Positions 9,234 through 18,628 of a DNA stretch of 40,881 nt are shown in pieces. The stretch covers positions 1-40,881 of the forward strand of contig JAATGT010000153.1 in assembly GCA_015654525.1 (NCBI GenBank), written 5' to 3'. The translations under genes and the position numbers were made by a program. Within the stretch, counting starts at the first letter, position 1, and each line of letters opens with the position of its first letter. The notes under the pieces are model-generated. The model was given only the letters and a program-made list of their open reading frames with translations, was not told where the DNA came from and did no database searches. The DNA is from Bacteroidales bacterium (GTDB lineage Bacteria > Bacteroidota > Bacteroidia > Bacteroidales > Paludibacteraceae).

Positions 9234-10223
9234 ATGAAAAACTATTTCAAGTTCAATTTAACCGGACGAAAACTCTTACCGGTATGGCTTTTTTACATGT
9301 TTCTATTTTTAATTCCGTACATCTGCATTCAGGTCAGGATGCAAAGTTTCAAGAGTCAACCCACCACCAATCCTCATGAAACAATGCAGCACATGTCTGA
9401 AATAGTTGGATTGTTCGGCATAACGCTTTTACTTATGATTGTGCGGTATGCTATTAGTTTTTTCATAGCCAAAATGTCTATTGAAAATACGGAGTTTAAA
9501 CTTAAGAACTTTGAATTCGGTGGTAGGTTCGGCGAGTTCATAGGTCTGATCATTCTGGGCTTTTTTCTTACTGTCATTACGTTGGGAATTTATTCGCCCT
9601 GGTTTATAAAAAGAATATTTGACTTTTTTACGGAAAACTCGGTACACGACTCCAACAGTTTTAAATTCAATGGCAAGGGGCTGGACCTATTTGGCATCAT
9701 TACGCTATTTATTGTGGCTATAGTAATTCTTATTATAATTCTTACTATAATTACAATAGGTAGCTTCAACCATACTTCATCGTCACCAAAGCAAATCGGC
9801 GTATTTCTATTAATTTTTGTTGCAATGATTCCCTATCTATATTATGTTACAAAATGGTCTGTAAACTTTACGTTCAAAGGATACACCATCAAGATGGAAA
9901 CCCAACTTTGGAAATCGCTCGGTAAAATAGCCCTTGAACTGTTGCTTTCGGTTATCACGCTGGGCATTTATCTACCTCTTGCAAACCTGAAACTGTACCA
10001 GTATTTTGCCGAAAGGACTTTTGCCGAATCGGACGAAAAAAGCAAAACATTTGGCTACGACATGGAAGCAGGAAGCGATTTTTTATTTATATGGGGACAG
10101 CTATTTCTGACTATTGTCACACTCGGGTTTTACTTCCCGTGGGCATATTGTAAAACAACCGACCGTATTATGAGCAAGACTTACTCCGAAGATCTTGAAA
10201 TGGACGAATTTGCAATAGAATAA
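9234..10223 (+). CDS. DUF898 (YjgN-like) polytopic membrane protein
   Basis: The 329-residue protein has about seven hydrophobic segments. It shows the duplicated DUF898 pattern: FxFxGxG or similar (FKFNGKGLDLFG), FKGYTIKM, and helices followed by TLGIYSPW, TLGIYLPL and TLGFYFPW. The YjgN/DUF898 family lies in the inner membrane and has no known function. A near-consensus -7 box (TATCTTTA, 9070-9077) lies 157 bp upstream, giving a leader of about 150 nt. It appears monocistronic and is followed by the long gene-less block. Confidence 0.85.
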   Translation: MKNYFKFNLTGRKLLPVWLFYMFLFLIPYICIQVRMQSFKSQPTTNPHETMQHMSEIVGLFGITLLLMIVRYAISFFIAKMSIENTEFKLKNFEFGGRFGEFIGLIILGFFLTVITLGIYSPWFIKRIFDFFTENSVHDSNSFKFNGKGLDLFGIITLFIVAIVILIIILTIITIGSFNHTSSSPKQIGVFLLIFVAMIPYLYYVTKWSVNFTFKGYTIKMETQLWKSLGKIALELLLSVITLGIYLPLANLKLYQYFAERTFAESDEKSKTFGYDMEAGSDFLFIWGQLFLTIVTLGFYFPWAYCKTTDRIMSKTYSEDLEMDEFAIE

Positions 10224-10233
10224 AAGCAGAAGT

Positions 10234-10301
10234 AGTTACGAGTTATGAATTATGAGACTGTTTATCTGAATGTAGCTTACTAAAAAACAGATCATTAATT
10301 A
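10234..10301. repeat. Diverged direct repeat, left copy
   Basis: The copy opens with agttacgagtta and continues with ttatctgaat, then cagatcatta. The right copy at 11182-11243 follows the same order with small gaps. The two enclose about 0.9 kb that includes the tandem array. Confidence 0.5.
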
Positions 10302-10388
10302 ACGTGAGTTCGGAATAAGTAAGTTCTTATAAACTAACAGATATTGACAAAAAAAGGCATGGACCCTGAAGGGGTTAATAATACACAT

Positions 10389-10428
10389 TTAGAATGTGAA
10401 CCCCATTCGAGGTTCACATTCTAATTTT
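10389..10428 (+). terminator. Strong hairpin, possible terminator or attenuator
   Basis: A 14-bp perfect stem (10389-10402 with 10411-10424) with an 8-nt loop is followed by a short T-run. An upstream ggggtt (10371-10376) can pair with aacccc (10399-10404), which would break this stem. An accc at 10363-10366 can pair with the same ggggtt. The three pairings are mutually exclusive, as in attenuators. No downstream gene is close enough to assign a role. Confidence 0.5.
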
Positions 10429-10604
10429 ACTTTGATCCACAAACTTCACCCGTAGTTATTCACATACAACTCCTTTTAGCTTGTAAAGTATTAAAATTCA
10501 AAGAATCTTATATCAAGCTCACATTAAAATACATTCAAAACAGACACTCCTGTTCTGATATAGCTTACACACTTTTAGATATAGCCTCAACATATACAAA
10601 GAAT

Positions 10605-10995
10605 GCACTCACATCGACAAACTACGTTAAAATACATTCATATATTGCACTCATATTTATAAACAGAGCACTCACATTTACAGACTAAGTTAAAACATAT
10701 TCAGATATTACACTCACATTTACAAAGAGAGCACTCGCATTAATATATAAAGTTAAAACATTTATAAAGTAAGTACTCACATTTACAAACAAAGCACCTG
10801 CATTAACATATAAGGTTAAAACATATTCAAATATTGCACTCACATTTACAAAGAGAGCATTCACATTTACACAAAAGCTTAAAACATTTATAAAGTAGGC
10901 ACTCACATTTACAAACCAGACACTCACATTTATACAATAGCTTAAAACACACACTGAATTAGCACTCACATTTACAAAGTAAGCTCTCACAACTT
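10605..10995. repeat. Tandem array with 21-bp subunits and exact 63-bp higher-order period
   Basis: The core gcactcacatttacaaa recurs at 10605, 10647, 10668, 10710, 10731, 10773, 10794, 10836, 10857, 10899, 10920, 10962 and 10983. The spacing alternates strictly 42 and 21 bp. The intervening 21-bp slot carries a second core, gttaaaacat. The period is kept although the copies have diverged. The minus strand reads as seven-residue units such as LFVNVSA and YFINVLT, without any start or promoter that supports a gene. Confidence 0.9.
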
Positions 10996-11181
10996 CTACC
11001 CTGCCATATTTTTTTTAACAAAACTGCATTCTAACTTCAAACACAAATAAGACAATCAGGCATTAAGTATCTGTTTTTCAATAAATCACCTGACATATTT
11101 TCATATCCAGCAATTAAAATCGGACCTGTACAACCTGAAAATTGGCGGCACAGTATATAATATAAGTATTTATAAGTATAC

Positions 11182-11243
11182 AATTACGAGTTACAAGACT
11201 ACTTATCTGAATATAACCTGCAGAAAACATATCATTACTTATC
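11182..11243. repeat. Diverged direct repeat, right copy
   Basis: This copy matches the left copy at 10234-10301: attacgagttac, then acttatctgaat, then agaaaacatatcatta. A third fragment, agttacgagttacaacatga, lies at 11299-11318. Confidence 0.5.
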
Positions 11244-11461
11244 TTAGTTGCACTTCGACACACAACAAACCGATTTTAAATAATAGTCACAAGTACATAG
11301 TTACGAGTTACAACATGACTATATAGAAACAAGCACAACAAACGTGAATTTAATCGTCTATTTGCCAAATAGTATATAAAATCAGGAACATTAACCGCAT
11401 TATCAACACTTCTGCCAAACAAACAGCATCGGACAAACGTTTCACATCCAAAAAATAGACT

Positions 11462-11992
11462 ATGAGAAAACTGTTTATACTCTTTAGTGTCCTTATGTGC
11501 TTCAACGTTTACGGACAACTGGCACGCAAAAAAGCAATTAAGCCCGTCGCTGCCGCTACACAGCAACAAGCGTTGAAGATAGTGGATTTCGAGGAACTCA
11601 AAACCATTATCAACAAAAAGGACGACAAATTGTATCTCGTTAATTTTTGGGCTACGTGGTGTAAACCCTGTGTGGCCGAACTACCAGGATTTATGGAAGT
11701 AAACAAAATATACCGCAACAATCCCCACTTCAAAATGATTCTGGTAAGTATGGACATGGCCAAAGAGCTGAACGCAGGAGTCAAAACTTTTATAAAAAAA
11801 AACGACATCACCCCCGACGTATATCTGCTGGATGACAATAAGCGAATGAACGAATGGATACCTACCATAGATACAAACTGGAGTGGAGCTATACCAGCAA
11901 CAGTGTTTTATCGAAACGGGAAAAAACTGGAATTTATTGAAAACGTAATAGAAAAAGAAGAATTAGTAAAACTTATTAATAGACATTTATAA
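11462..11992 (+). CDS. Exported TlpA-like thioredoxin-fold protein
   Basis: The 176-residue protein has a signal peptide (RKLFILFSVLMCFNVYGQ) and a thioredoxin fold with the active site NFWATWCKPCVAELPGF. A cis-Pro segment, GAIPATVFYRNGK, lies near the end. It should act in the periplasm as a thiol-disulfide reductant. Its length and the WCKPC motif fit short TlpA/ResA-like proteins. A second exported thioredoxin-fold gene starts 15 bp after its stop, so the two are likely an operon. No clear promoter box is seen in front. Confidence 0.85.
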   Translation: MRKLFILFSVLMCFNVYGQLARKKAIKPVAAATQQQALKIVDFEELKTIINKKDDKLYLVNFWATWCKPCVAELPGFMEVNKIYRNNPHFKMILVSMDMAKELNAGVKTFIKKNDITPDVYLLDDNKRMNEWIPTIDTNWSGAIPATVFYRNGKKLEFIENVIEKEELVKLINRHL

Positions 11993-12007
11993 ACAAAAAC
12001 AATCGAT

Positions 12008-12649
12008 ATGAAAAGAATAGGATTTATATTAAGTGCAGTAATATTGCTGATTATAATCACACCACAGACAAATGCTCAGCAAATGAAAACCACAACGCAC
12101 GGTGGTTACAAGATTGGCGACAGTGCTACTGATTTCAGTTTAAATAACGTGGATAACAACACAGTTTCATTATCCGATTATACGGATGCAAAAGGATTTA
12201 TCGTTATTTTCACCTGCAATCACTGCCCCTTTGCCAAAGCTTACGAAGACCGGATTATTGCGTTGAATGATAAATACACCTCACTGGGTTATCCCGTCAT
12301 CGCGATTAACCCCAATGACCCAATAGCAGAACCCATCGATAACTTTGAATGCATGCAACAGCGAGCTAAAGAAAAAGGATTCACATTCCCGTATCTTGTA
12401 GATGAAGGTCAACAAATCTATCCTCAATACGGAGCCACCAAAACTCCGCACGTTTTTGTGCTAAACAAAGAAGATGGTAAAAATATCGTTCGCTACATCG
12501 GAGCCATCGACGATAATTATGCCAAGCCCGACGAAGTAAACAATAAATACGTGGAAGCAGCGGTAGATGCCCTACTTACCAACAAGCCTATAGCCCAAAC
12601 CACCACTGTGGCTATTGGTTGTGGCATCAAAGCAGCATCAAAGAATTAA
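12008..12649 (+). CDS. Exported thioredoxin/peroxiredoxin-like protein with CNHCPFAK motif
   Basis: The 213-residue protein has a signal peptide (about 1-23, ending TNAQ). An AhpC/TSA-like fold follows: GDSATDFSLNNVDNNTVSLSDY, then the redox motif FTCNHCPFAKAYEDR, then AINPNDP and TPHVFVLNKED. The CNHCP motif marks the PRX_like1 subgroup, whose members act as thiol reductases or peroxidases. The gene lies 15 bp after the TlpA-like gene; the two presumably share a periplasmic redox task. It ends before a terminator shared with thrS. Confidence 0.85.
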   Translation: MKRIGFILSAVILLIIITPQTNAQQMKTTTHGGYKIGDSATDFSLNNVDNNTVSLSDYTDAKGFIVIFTCNHCPFAKAYEDRIIALNDKYTSLGYPVIAINPNDPIAEPIDNFECMQQRAKEKGFTFPYLVDEGQQIYPQYGATKTPHVFVLNKEDGKNIVRYIGAIDDNYAKPDEVNNKYVEAAVDALLTNKPIAQTTTVAIGCGIKAASKN

Positions 12650-12672
12650 TTGACGCTAAATTATTAGACAAT

Positions 12673-12709
12673 AAAAAAGCGAACCGGGTAAAACCGATTC
12701 GCTTTTTTT
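12673..12709. terminator. Bidirectional terminator between convergent genes
   Basis: The stem aaaaaagcgaa..cgg with ccg..ttcgctttttt encloses a short loop. A-run and T-run flanks let it serve both the plus-strand redox operon and minus-strand thrS. Confidence 0.8.
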
Positions 12710-12760
12710 GATCTCAGAGTGTGAGCTTCACTTAGAGTGAGACTCTCATAAAAAATCCAT

Positions 12761-14710
12761 TTAGTTTGCTTCAGCTTGTTTTATTAAGCTATCTACTTCT
12801 TCCGTAATCAGTTTAGTAAAGTCAGCCACCTTCATAGTTCCCTTGTCGCCCTCACCTTGTCGACGTACGGCAACCTCGCCATTTTCGGATTCTTTCTCAC
12901 CTACAATAAGCATGTAGGGAATACGTTTCAATTCGTTATCACGAATTTTACGACCAATCTTTTCATTACGGTCGTCAACAGTTACACGAATATCCTGCAT
13001 ATTCATTTCTTTGGCAATCTGAAATGCATAGTCATTGAACTTTTCGCTGATAGGCAGCACAACTACCTGATCGGGAGTTAACCACAACGGAAATTTACCG
13101 GCAGTATGCTCGATTAATACCGCCACGAAACGTTCCATAGAACCGAAAGGTGCACGGTGAATCATTACAGGACGGTGTTTCTGGTTGTCATCTCCGGTAT
13201 ATTCGAGTTCAAAACGCTCAGGCAAATTATAATCCACCTGAATAGTTCCCAACTGCCATTTACGACCGATAGCATCGCGAACCATAAAGTCAAGCTTCGG
13301 ACCGTAGAAAGCAGCTTCACCCAGTTCCACTTTGGCTTTCAATCCTTTTTCCTGACAGGCTTCTACAATAGCGCTTTCAGCCTTGTCCCAGTTTTCGTCA
13401 GAACCAATATATTTTTCTTTATTATTCGGATCGCGCAGTGAAATCTGAGCTTCAAAGTTTTTGAATTCAAGTGCATTGAAAATAATAAAGATAATGTCCA
13501 TTACTTTCAAAAACTCATCTTTCACCTGATCAGGACGACAGAAAATATGTGCATCATCTTGTGTAAAACTACGTACACGAGTCAATCCGTGCAACTCACC
13601 ACTTTGCTCGTAACGATATACAGTACCAAATTCAGCAAAACGCAAGGGTAGATCTTTGTACGAACGTGGTTTGAATTTATAAATTTCACAGTGATGAGGA
13701 CAATTCATAGGCTTCAACAGGTACTCTTCACCTTCTTCAGGTGTATGTATCGGTTGGAACGAATCTTTACCATATTTAGCATAGTGCCCGGAGGTAACAT
13801 ACAACTGTTTGTTACCGATGTGAGGTGTCATCACCTGCTGATAGTCAAAACGACGTTGAATCTTTTTCAAGAATTCTTCCAGACGCAAGCGCAATGCCGT
13901 TCCGCGTGGTAACCACATCGGAAGCCCCTTGCCCACCATTTCGGAGAACATAAACAATTCAAGTTCTTTACCAATTTTACGGTGATCACGTTTTTTAGCT
14001 TCTTCAAGTAATACCAGATATTCATCAAGCATTTTCTTTTTGGGGAACGTGATACCGTAAAGACGTGTAAGCATTTTACGTTTTTCGTCACCACGCCAGT
14101 AAGCGCCAGCCACACTCAATACTTTAATGGCTTTAATATCGCCGGTGTTAGGTAAGTGAGGACCGCGACATAAATCGGTAAAATTACCCTGAGTATACAA
14201 GGTGATCGTCCCGTCAGCCAAGTCGCTGATCATTTCAGTTTTATATACTTCGCCAATATCCCCAAACCGTTTCAGCGCATCAGCTTTACTGATATCACTA
14301 CGCACAATGGCTTCTTTGCGTGCAGCCAATTCCTGCATTTTAGCTTCGATAACCGGCAGGTCTGTTTCTTTTATAGCTGTTTCACCCGGATCTACATCGT
14401 AGTAAAATCCGTTTTCTATAGCCGGACCTATTCCGAACTTAATACCCGGATACAATTCCTGAAGCGCTTCAGCCATTAAGTGAGCTGACGAATGCCAGAA
14501 AGCATGTTTGCCCTCTTCATCATCCCATTTATGTAGTTTAATGGTTGCGTCGGTTTCAATAGGTCGTGTGAGATCTCGGATTTCTCCATTTACACTAATA
14601 GCCAGCACTTCTTGTGCTAAGCGGGAGCTGATACTTTCAGCTAATTGCAGTCCGGTTATGCCTTTGGCAAATTCGCGCACCGAACCATCGGGGAATGTTA
14701 CTTTAATCAT
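12761..14710 (-). CDS. thrS: Threonyl-tRNA synthetase
   Basis: The 649-residue protein has the full ThrRS layout: TGS domain (about 1-60), the second-additional editing domain ([17 protein letters not shown], later [17 protein letters not shown]), the class II catalytic core and a C-terminal anticodon-binding domain. Motif 2 is visible ([19 protein letters not shown]). So are the zinc-ligand contexts MNCPHHCE (Cys), DDAHIFC (His) and [12 protein letters not shown] (His). It charges tRNA-Thr in the cytosol. The often-linked infC, rpmI and rplT genes are not beside it; the neighbours are redox genes and a divergent catabolic operon. Confidence 0.97.
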   Translation of the reverse strand: MIKVTFPDGSVREFAKGITGLQLAESISSRLAQEVLAISVNGEIRDLTRPIETDATIKLHKWDDEEGKHAFWHSSAHLMAEALQELYPGIKFGIGPAIENGFYYDVDPGETAIKETDLPVIEAKMQELAARKEAIVRSDISKADALKRFGDIGEVYKTEMISDLADGTITLYTQGNFTDLCRGPHLPNTGDIKAIKVLSVAGAYWRGDEKRKMLTRLYGITFPKKKMLDEYLVLLEEAKKRDHRKIGKELELFMFSEMVGKGLPMWLPRGTALRLRLEEFLKKIQRRFDYQQVMTPHIGNKQLYVTSGHYAKYGKDSFQPIHTPEEGEEYLLKPMNCPHHCEIYKFKPRSYKDLPLRFAEFGTVYRYEQSGELHGLTRVRSFTQDDAHIFCRPDQVKDEFLKVMDIIFIIFNALEFKNFEAQISLRDPNNKEKYIGSDENWDKAESAIVEACQEKGLKAKVELGEAAFYGPKLDFMVRDAIGRKWQLGTIQVDYNLPERFELEYTGDDNQKHRPVMIHRAPFGSMERFVAVLIEHTAGKFPLWLTPDQVVVLPISEKFNDYAFQIAKEMNMQDIRVTVDDRNEKIGRKIRDNELKRIPYMLIVGEKESENGEVAVRRQGEGDKGTMKVADFTKLITEEVDSLIKQAEAN

Positions 14711-14750
14711 GGTTTTTGAACCTTACAAATGGTTTTTAAATTTTGAAATG

Positions 14751-14758
14751 CAAAGATA
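14751..14758 (-). promoter_or_regulatory. -7 element of thrS
   Basis: On the minus strand TATCTTTG lies 41 bp before the thrS start codon. The -33 box is not recognisable. Confidence 0.55.
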
Positions 14759-14895
14759 AGAAAAAATGAAATGTTTCCTGCAGGTTTCGTAGATAAACAC
14801 ATACTTAGGAAACTTTTCATAAAAATATCAGAGCTTAGCAATTACAAAACCGTCTTTCTTACGTCTTATTATTTTAATATTGAATTTTATATATA

Positions 14896-15801
14896 ATGCA
14901 AAAACGTTTTTCGGGTGTAGTGGTACCAATGATAACTCCACTTAATAAAGATTTCACAGTTGACACGGAAGCTGTAGATAGAATCATGCGTCTGTTTGAC
15001 AAACACAGTATCAATCCATTGGTACTTGGAACTACTGGTGAGTCAAGCTCAATTAGTGAAACTGAAAGTTATCGGTTTGTTGAAGCTGCAGTTCGTGCAA
15101 AAGGTAAAAATCAATGTGTATACGCCGGATTGGTGGGCAATCAGGTAGAATCGCTGATTGAGCGGGGTAATAAATTCATAGAACTCGGTGCCGATTGTGT
15201 GGTTGCAACTTTGCCGTCATATTACATTCTCACCCCGGCTCAAATGACAGCTTTTTACACACAATTGGCGGATGAAATTTCCAGTCCGGTAATGATGTAC
15301 AATATCAAAGCCACTACACAAATGACGATTCCACTCGATGTCGTTGAACAACTGAGCTTTCATCCGAATATTTACGGGCTAAAAGATTCCGAACGCGATG
15401 CTGACCGAATGAAATCCTGTATTGAAACGTATAAAGAAAATGCCAATTTCTCGTATTTCTGCGGTTGGGGAGCTAAAAGTGAAGAAAGCATGAAACTTGG
15501 TGCTGACGGAATTGTGCCAAGTACAGGTAATATTGTTCCCGAGATGTATGGAAAACTTTATTCGGCGGCTTTAAACAACGCATGGAGCGAGTGTAGCAAA
15601 TGGCAGGAAGCAACAGATAAAGTAGCAGTTATATATCAAAATAACAGAACCTTAGGCGAATCATTGGCAGCATTAAAGGTTTTAATGAATGGAGCTGGAA
15701 TATGCAATTTAACGATGATGCCACCATTAACCGAGTTACTAGAGACTGAAATCAGCCTAATAAGCGAAAAATTTGCCGAACTTATGAAAGTTATAGGCTA
15801 A
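14896..15801 (+). CDS. DHDPS/N-acetylneuraminate-lyase family aldolase
   Basis: The 301-residue TIM-barrel protein has GTTGESSS (residues 45-52), Tyr135 in MMYNIK and the Schiff-base Lys163 in IYGLKDSERD, the hallmarks of class I pyruvate-dependent aldolases of the DapA/NanA family. It is the first gene of a catabolic operon with a symporter, an alcohol dehydrogenase, a PdxA homologue and an acid-sugar kinase, so a role in lysine synthesis is unlikely. I infer that it cleaves a 2-keto-3-deoxy-type acid into pyruvate and an aldehyde. True DapA usually has YNxP after the Tyr; here the sequence is YNIK, which also argues against DHDPS. The substrate is unknown. Confidence 0.82.
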   Translation: MQKRFSGVVVPMITPLNKDFTVDTEAVDRIMRLFDKHSINPLVLGTTGESSSISETESYRFVEAAVRAKGKNQCVYAGLVGNQVESLIERGNKFIELGADCVVATLPSYYILTPAQMTAFYTQLADEISSPVMMYNIKATTQMTIPLDVVEQLSFHPNIYGLKDSERDADRMKSCIETYKENANFSYFCGWGAKSEESMKLGADGIVPSTGNIVPEMYGKLYSAALNNAWSECSKWQEATDKVAVIYQNNRTLGESLAALKVLMNGAGICNLTMMPPLTELLETEISLISEKFAELMKVIG

Positions 15802-15827
15802 CCGATAATTAATGAAAAATCAAACAA

Positions 15828-17375
15828 ATGATGAATAACCCAATTCACTGGATTGACACCTTGATTGTTATTGTTTCGGTATTTTTCACCATCGGAACAG
15901 GATTCTATTTTTCAAGGCGTCAAAAGAGTTCCGATCGTTATTTCTCAGGGAGTAAAACCATCCCGGCATGGGCTATCGGAATTTCCATTTTTGCAACATT
16001 ACTCAGTAGTGTTACTTTTTTGGCTTATCCCGCAGCAGCATATAAATCCAACTGGATTTTATTAGTCCAAGGATTTATGATTCCAATTGTATTGGTAGGT
16101 CTTATTGGTTTTATCGTACCTTTGTTTCGCAAGGTTATCCGGCTCAGCACATACGAATACTTTGAACGTAGATTTGGTATTTTTGCCCGAGTGTATAGCT
16201 CTGTCGCATTTATGTTGACTCATTTTTCTAAAATGGGGACTGTTTTATACCTGGTTAGTATTGCACTAAATAGTTTTACACATTTCCCGGTACTAGGCAT
16301 AATGCTTTGCTTAAGTATCGCAATTATCACACTAACTATGTTAGGCGGTATGGAAGCCGTGATATGGATGGACGTAGTGCAAGGTGGGTTACTTGTTGGC
16401 GGCGGTTTAATTTGTTTAGGAATTTTACTTTTCAAACCCGAAGGTGGAGCAATGGTCACCATGCATCAGGCTTTCAATATGGGGAAAATTGATATTGGTC
16501 CCTATAATTTTAGTTTGTCACAACTGACCATTTGGGTAATGATTATAAATGGTGCATTTTATGCCATTCAAAAATATGGAACCGATCAAACTATCGTACA
16601 ACGCTATTTAGCCGCAAAATCTGACAAGGATGCTAAACGAGCAGCCTATATCGGTGTGTTTGCTAGTGTAGCTGTTTGGACGCTTTTTATGTTGATTGGT
16701 TCATTATTATATGTTTTTTATCATACAGGAACTGCTCCTTTACCTAACGATATTTCGGCGGATAAGGTTTTCCCATACTTTATCAGTACACAATTGCCTG
16801 TTGGTGTCTTAGGATTGGTTCTTTCGGCTCTGGTGGCAGCAGCTCTTGCAAGTCTTCAGTCCGACTTAAACTGTTTATCGGCTATTGGTGTTGAAGATTA
16901 TTATCAACGATTTAAACCAAACTGTACAGATAAACAACGATTAAACATGGGACGCATTTTGGTTTTTGTAGCTGGTGTGATTATGATGTCTGTGGCATTT
17001 TTATATGTTCAATGGGAAGGCGAAGGTGTTTTGGGCGTTGTCTTTGGACTGTATGCTATTTTTTCAGCTGGCATTGTAGGAATTTTCTTACTTGGTTTAT
17101 TGTCTAGAAGAGCTAACAAGCAAGGTTTGTATGTCGGAATTGGAGCTTGTATTATTTTCACAGCTTATGCAGTTTTAACCACAACAAAAATTGGTGGCAG
17201 TTTGATTCTGGATTTAGGTAAATTCAATTTTCCACATCACAAATATATGCTTGGAGTTTATAGTCATATTATCGTTTTCGTAGTAGGTTATGTAGCGAGT
17301 TTATTCTTTAAATCTGAACCTGCAGAGGATCAACTAACGATATACGGCTATTTCAAAGCAAAAAAAACAGAGTAG
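15828..17375 (+). CDS. Sodium:solute symporter (SSS family)
   Basis: The 515-residue protein has about 13 membrane helices. It shows SSS signatures: RYFSGSKTIPAWAIGISIFA then TLLSSVTFLAYPAAAY in the first helices, GGMEAVIWMDVVQGG, and KYGTDQTIVQRYLAAKSDKDAKRA. It should import an organic solute with Na+ through the inner membrane. It starts 26 bp after the aldolase stop, so it is probably the uptake system for the acid or sugar acid degraded by this operon. The family alone does not name the solute. Confidence 0.9.
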   Translation: MMNNPIHWIDTLIVIVSVFFTIGTGFYFSRRQKSSDRYFSGSKTIPAWAIGISIFATLLSSVTFLAYPAAAYKSNWILLVQGFMIPIVLVGLIGFIVPLFRKVIRLSTYEYFERRFGIFARVYSSVAFMLTHFSKMGTVLYLVSIALNSFTHFPVLGIMLCLSIAIITLTMLGGMEAVIWMDVVQGGLLVGGGLICLGILLFKPEGGAMVTMHQAFNMGKIDIGPYNFSLSQLTIWVMIINGAFYAIQKYGTDQTIVQRYLAAKSDKDAKRAAYIGVFASVAVWTLFMLIGSLLYVFYHTGTAPLPNDISADKVFPYFISTQLPVGVLGLVLSALVAAALASLQSDLNCLSAIGVEDYYQRFKPNCTDKQRLNMGRILVFVAGVIMMSVAFLYVQWEGEGVLGVVFGLYAIFSAGIVGIFLLGLLSRRANKQGLYVGIGACIIFTAYAVLTTTKIGGSLILDLGKFNFPHHKYMLGVYSHIIVFVVGYVASLFFKSEPAEDQLTIYGYFKAKKTE

Positions 17376-17443
17376 CTTACTAGACCAGCGCTCAGTAGTC
17401 CGATATTACAATATATTATTTATTTAAACAACTTATAATTTAC

Positions 17444-18592
17444 ATGAATTCAATAACATTACTTCAGCCGGGAAAAATCGTTCTCGGTGAAAATAGCATA
17501 CTTCAAATTGCTGAAGACAATTTAATATGCCAATCTGAAAAAGTTTTATTTCTGGTAGCCACTCCATTACTCAACGCTACTCAACCAGTATGGGAAAAAC
17601 TTTCTGAAACGGGCAAAAAGATTGTAGTACTGGAATATGATTTTCCTGGCGAACCCACTTTTTATCAATTTGACACTTTGTTGAACAAATCAACTTATTT
17701 CAATCCTGATTGTGTAGTTGGTATCGGTGGTGGCAGTGTCCTTGATTGTGCCAAACTATTGGCAGCACTTACCCAAAACAGCCAAAAATTAGAAGAAATT
17801 GTTGGAATCGGATTTTTAAATGGGCGAAATAAAAAGCTCATCTGCGTACCAACTACTTCCGGTACAGGAAGCGAAATGTCACCAAATGCAATCCTGTTGA
17901 ATGAAGTAACAGCTGCTAAAAGTGGTATTATCAGTCCGTATCTGATACCTGATGCCTGTTATATCGATCCAGCATTAACAGCAAGCCTACCAGCCCGGCT
18001 TACAGCCGAAACCGGAATGGATGCACTTTCACATTGCATTGAAGCATATACAAACTTATTTGCTCATCCAACTGTTGATACTTATGCGTTGCGAGGAATC
18101 GAGCTGATTGCTGCAAATCTGAAAAAGGCCTGCGAAAACGGACAAGATATGAATGCCCGTTCGGCTTTATCAGTAGGTTCTATGTACGGTGGATTATGTC
18201 TTGGTCCAGTAAATACGTCGGCAGTACATGCGCTTTCATACGGTCTGGGAGGTAAATTTCATATTCCACACGGACTGGCGAATGCCATTCTGATGCCTGA
18301 AGTATTACACTTCAATTTATCGGCTAACCCAAAGCGCCATGCAGATGTAGCCAGAGCGTTAGGAGTGAAAGTTTTGGGAACTGACGAAGAAGTTGCTTTG
18401 GCCGGAATTGAAAAAATAATTGAAATATCCAAAGCTTGTGGCATTCCACAGCGATTGACTGAAATAGGAATCACCGAAGAGATTCTGCCAGAACTGGCTG
18501 ACATAGCCATGAACGTTACCCGATTATTAAAAAATAATCCACGCTTGGTTACCAAACAAGATGCGATTGATATTTATACCAAATTACTTTAA
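17444..18592 (+). CDS. Iron-containing alcohol dehydrogenase (group III)
   Basis: The 382-residue protein has the NAD-binding loop GIGGGSVLDCAK (Gly95-Ser98), PTTSGTGSEMSPNA, and a metal site made by Asp193 and His197 (GMDALSHCIEAY), His262 and His276 (HIPHGLANAI). The positions match FucO-type enzymes almost residue for residue. It should interconvert an alcohol and an aldehyde or ketone with NAD(P)H. In this operon it may reduce the aldehyde released by the aldolase, or oxidise a hydroxy-acid intermediate. It lies 68 bp after the symporter. Confidence 0.9.
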   Translation: MNSITLLQPGKIVLGENSILQIAEDNLICQSEKVLFLVATPLLNATQPVWEKLSETGKKIVVLEYDFPGEPTFYQFDTLLNKSTYFNPDCVVGIGGGSVLDCAKLLAALTQNSQKLEEIVGIGFLNGRNKKLICVPTTSGTGSEMSPNAILLNEVTAAKSGIISPYLIPDACYIDPALTASLPARLTAETGMDALSHCIEAYTNLFAHPTVDTYALRGIELIAANLKKACENGQDMNARSALSVGSMYGGLCLGPVNTSAVHALSYGLGGKFHIPHGLANAILMPEVLHFNLSANPKRHADVARALGVKVLGTDEEVALAGIEKIIEISKACGIPQRLTEIGITEEILPELADIAMNVTRLLKNNPRLVTKQDAIDIYTKLL

Positions 18593-18628
18593 CCACAACC
18601 CTTAAGGGGGCAAATATTTATTATTAAA

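Larger units (their letters stand above)
10224..11461. other. 1.2-kb gene-less block with structured and repetitive DNA
   Basis: No coding gene is supported. The block holds two diverged direct copies of a roughly 65-bp sequence (10234-10301 and 11182-11243, plus a short third piece at 11299-11320), a strong hairpin (10389-10424) and a 21/63-bp tandem array (10605-10995). The minus-strand frame at 10685-10990 is open only because the repeat length is a multiple of three. Confidence 0.7.

Noticed and set aside
10685-10990. Minus-strand 101-codon frame of FVNVSA-type heptads
   Set aside because: The 21-bp period is a multiple of three and contains no stop in this frame, so openness follows from the repeat. 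No promoter or proper start region supports a gene.
12720-12752. Possible second terminator or regulatory repeat beside thrS (gtgag..tcac and agagtgagactct)
   Set aside because: The stems are only 4-5 bp, with no T-run. The hairpin at 12673-12709 already serves both genes.
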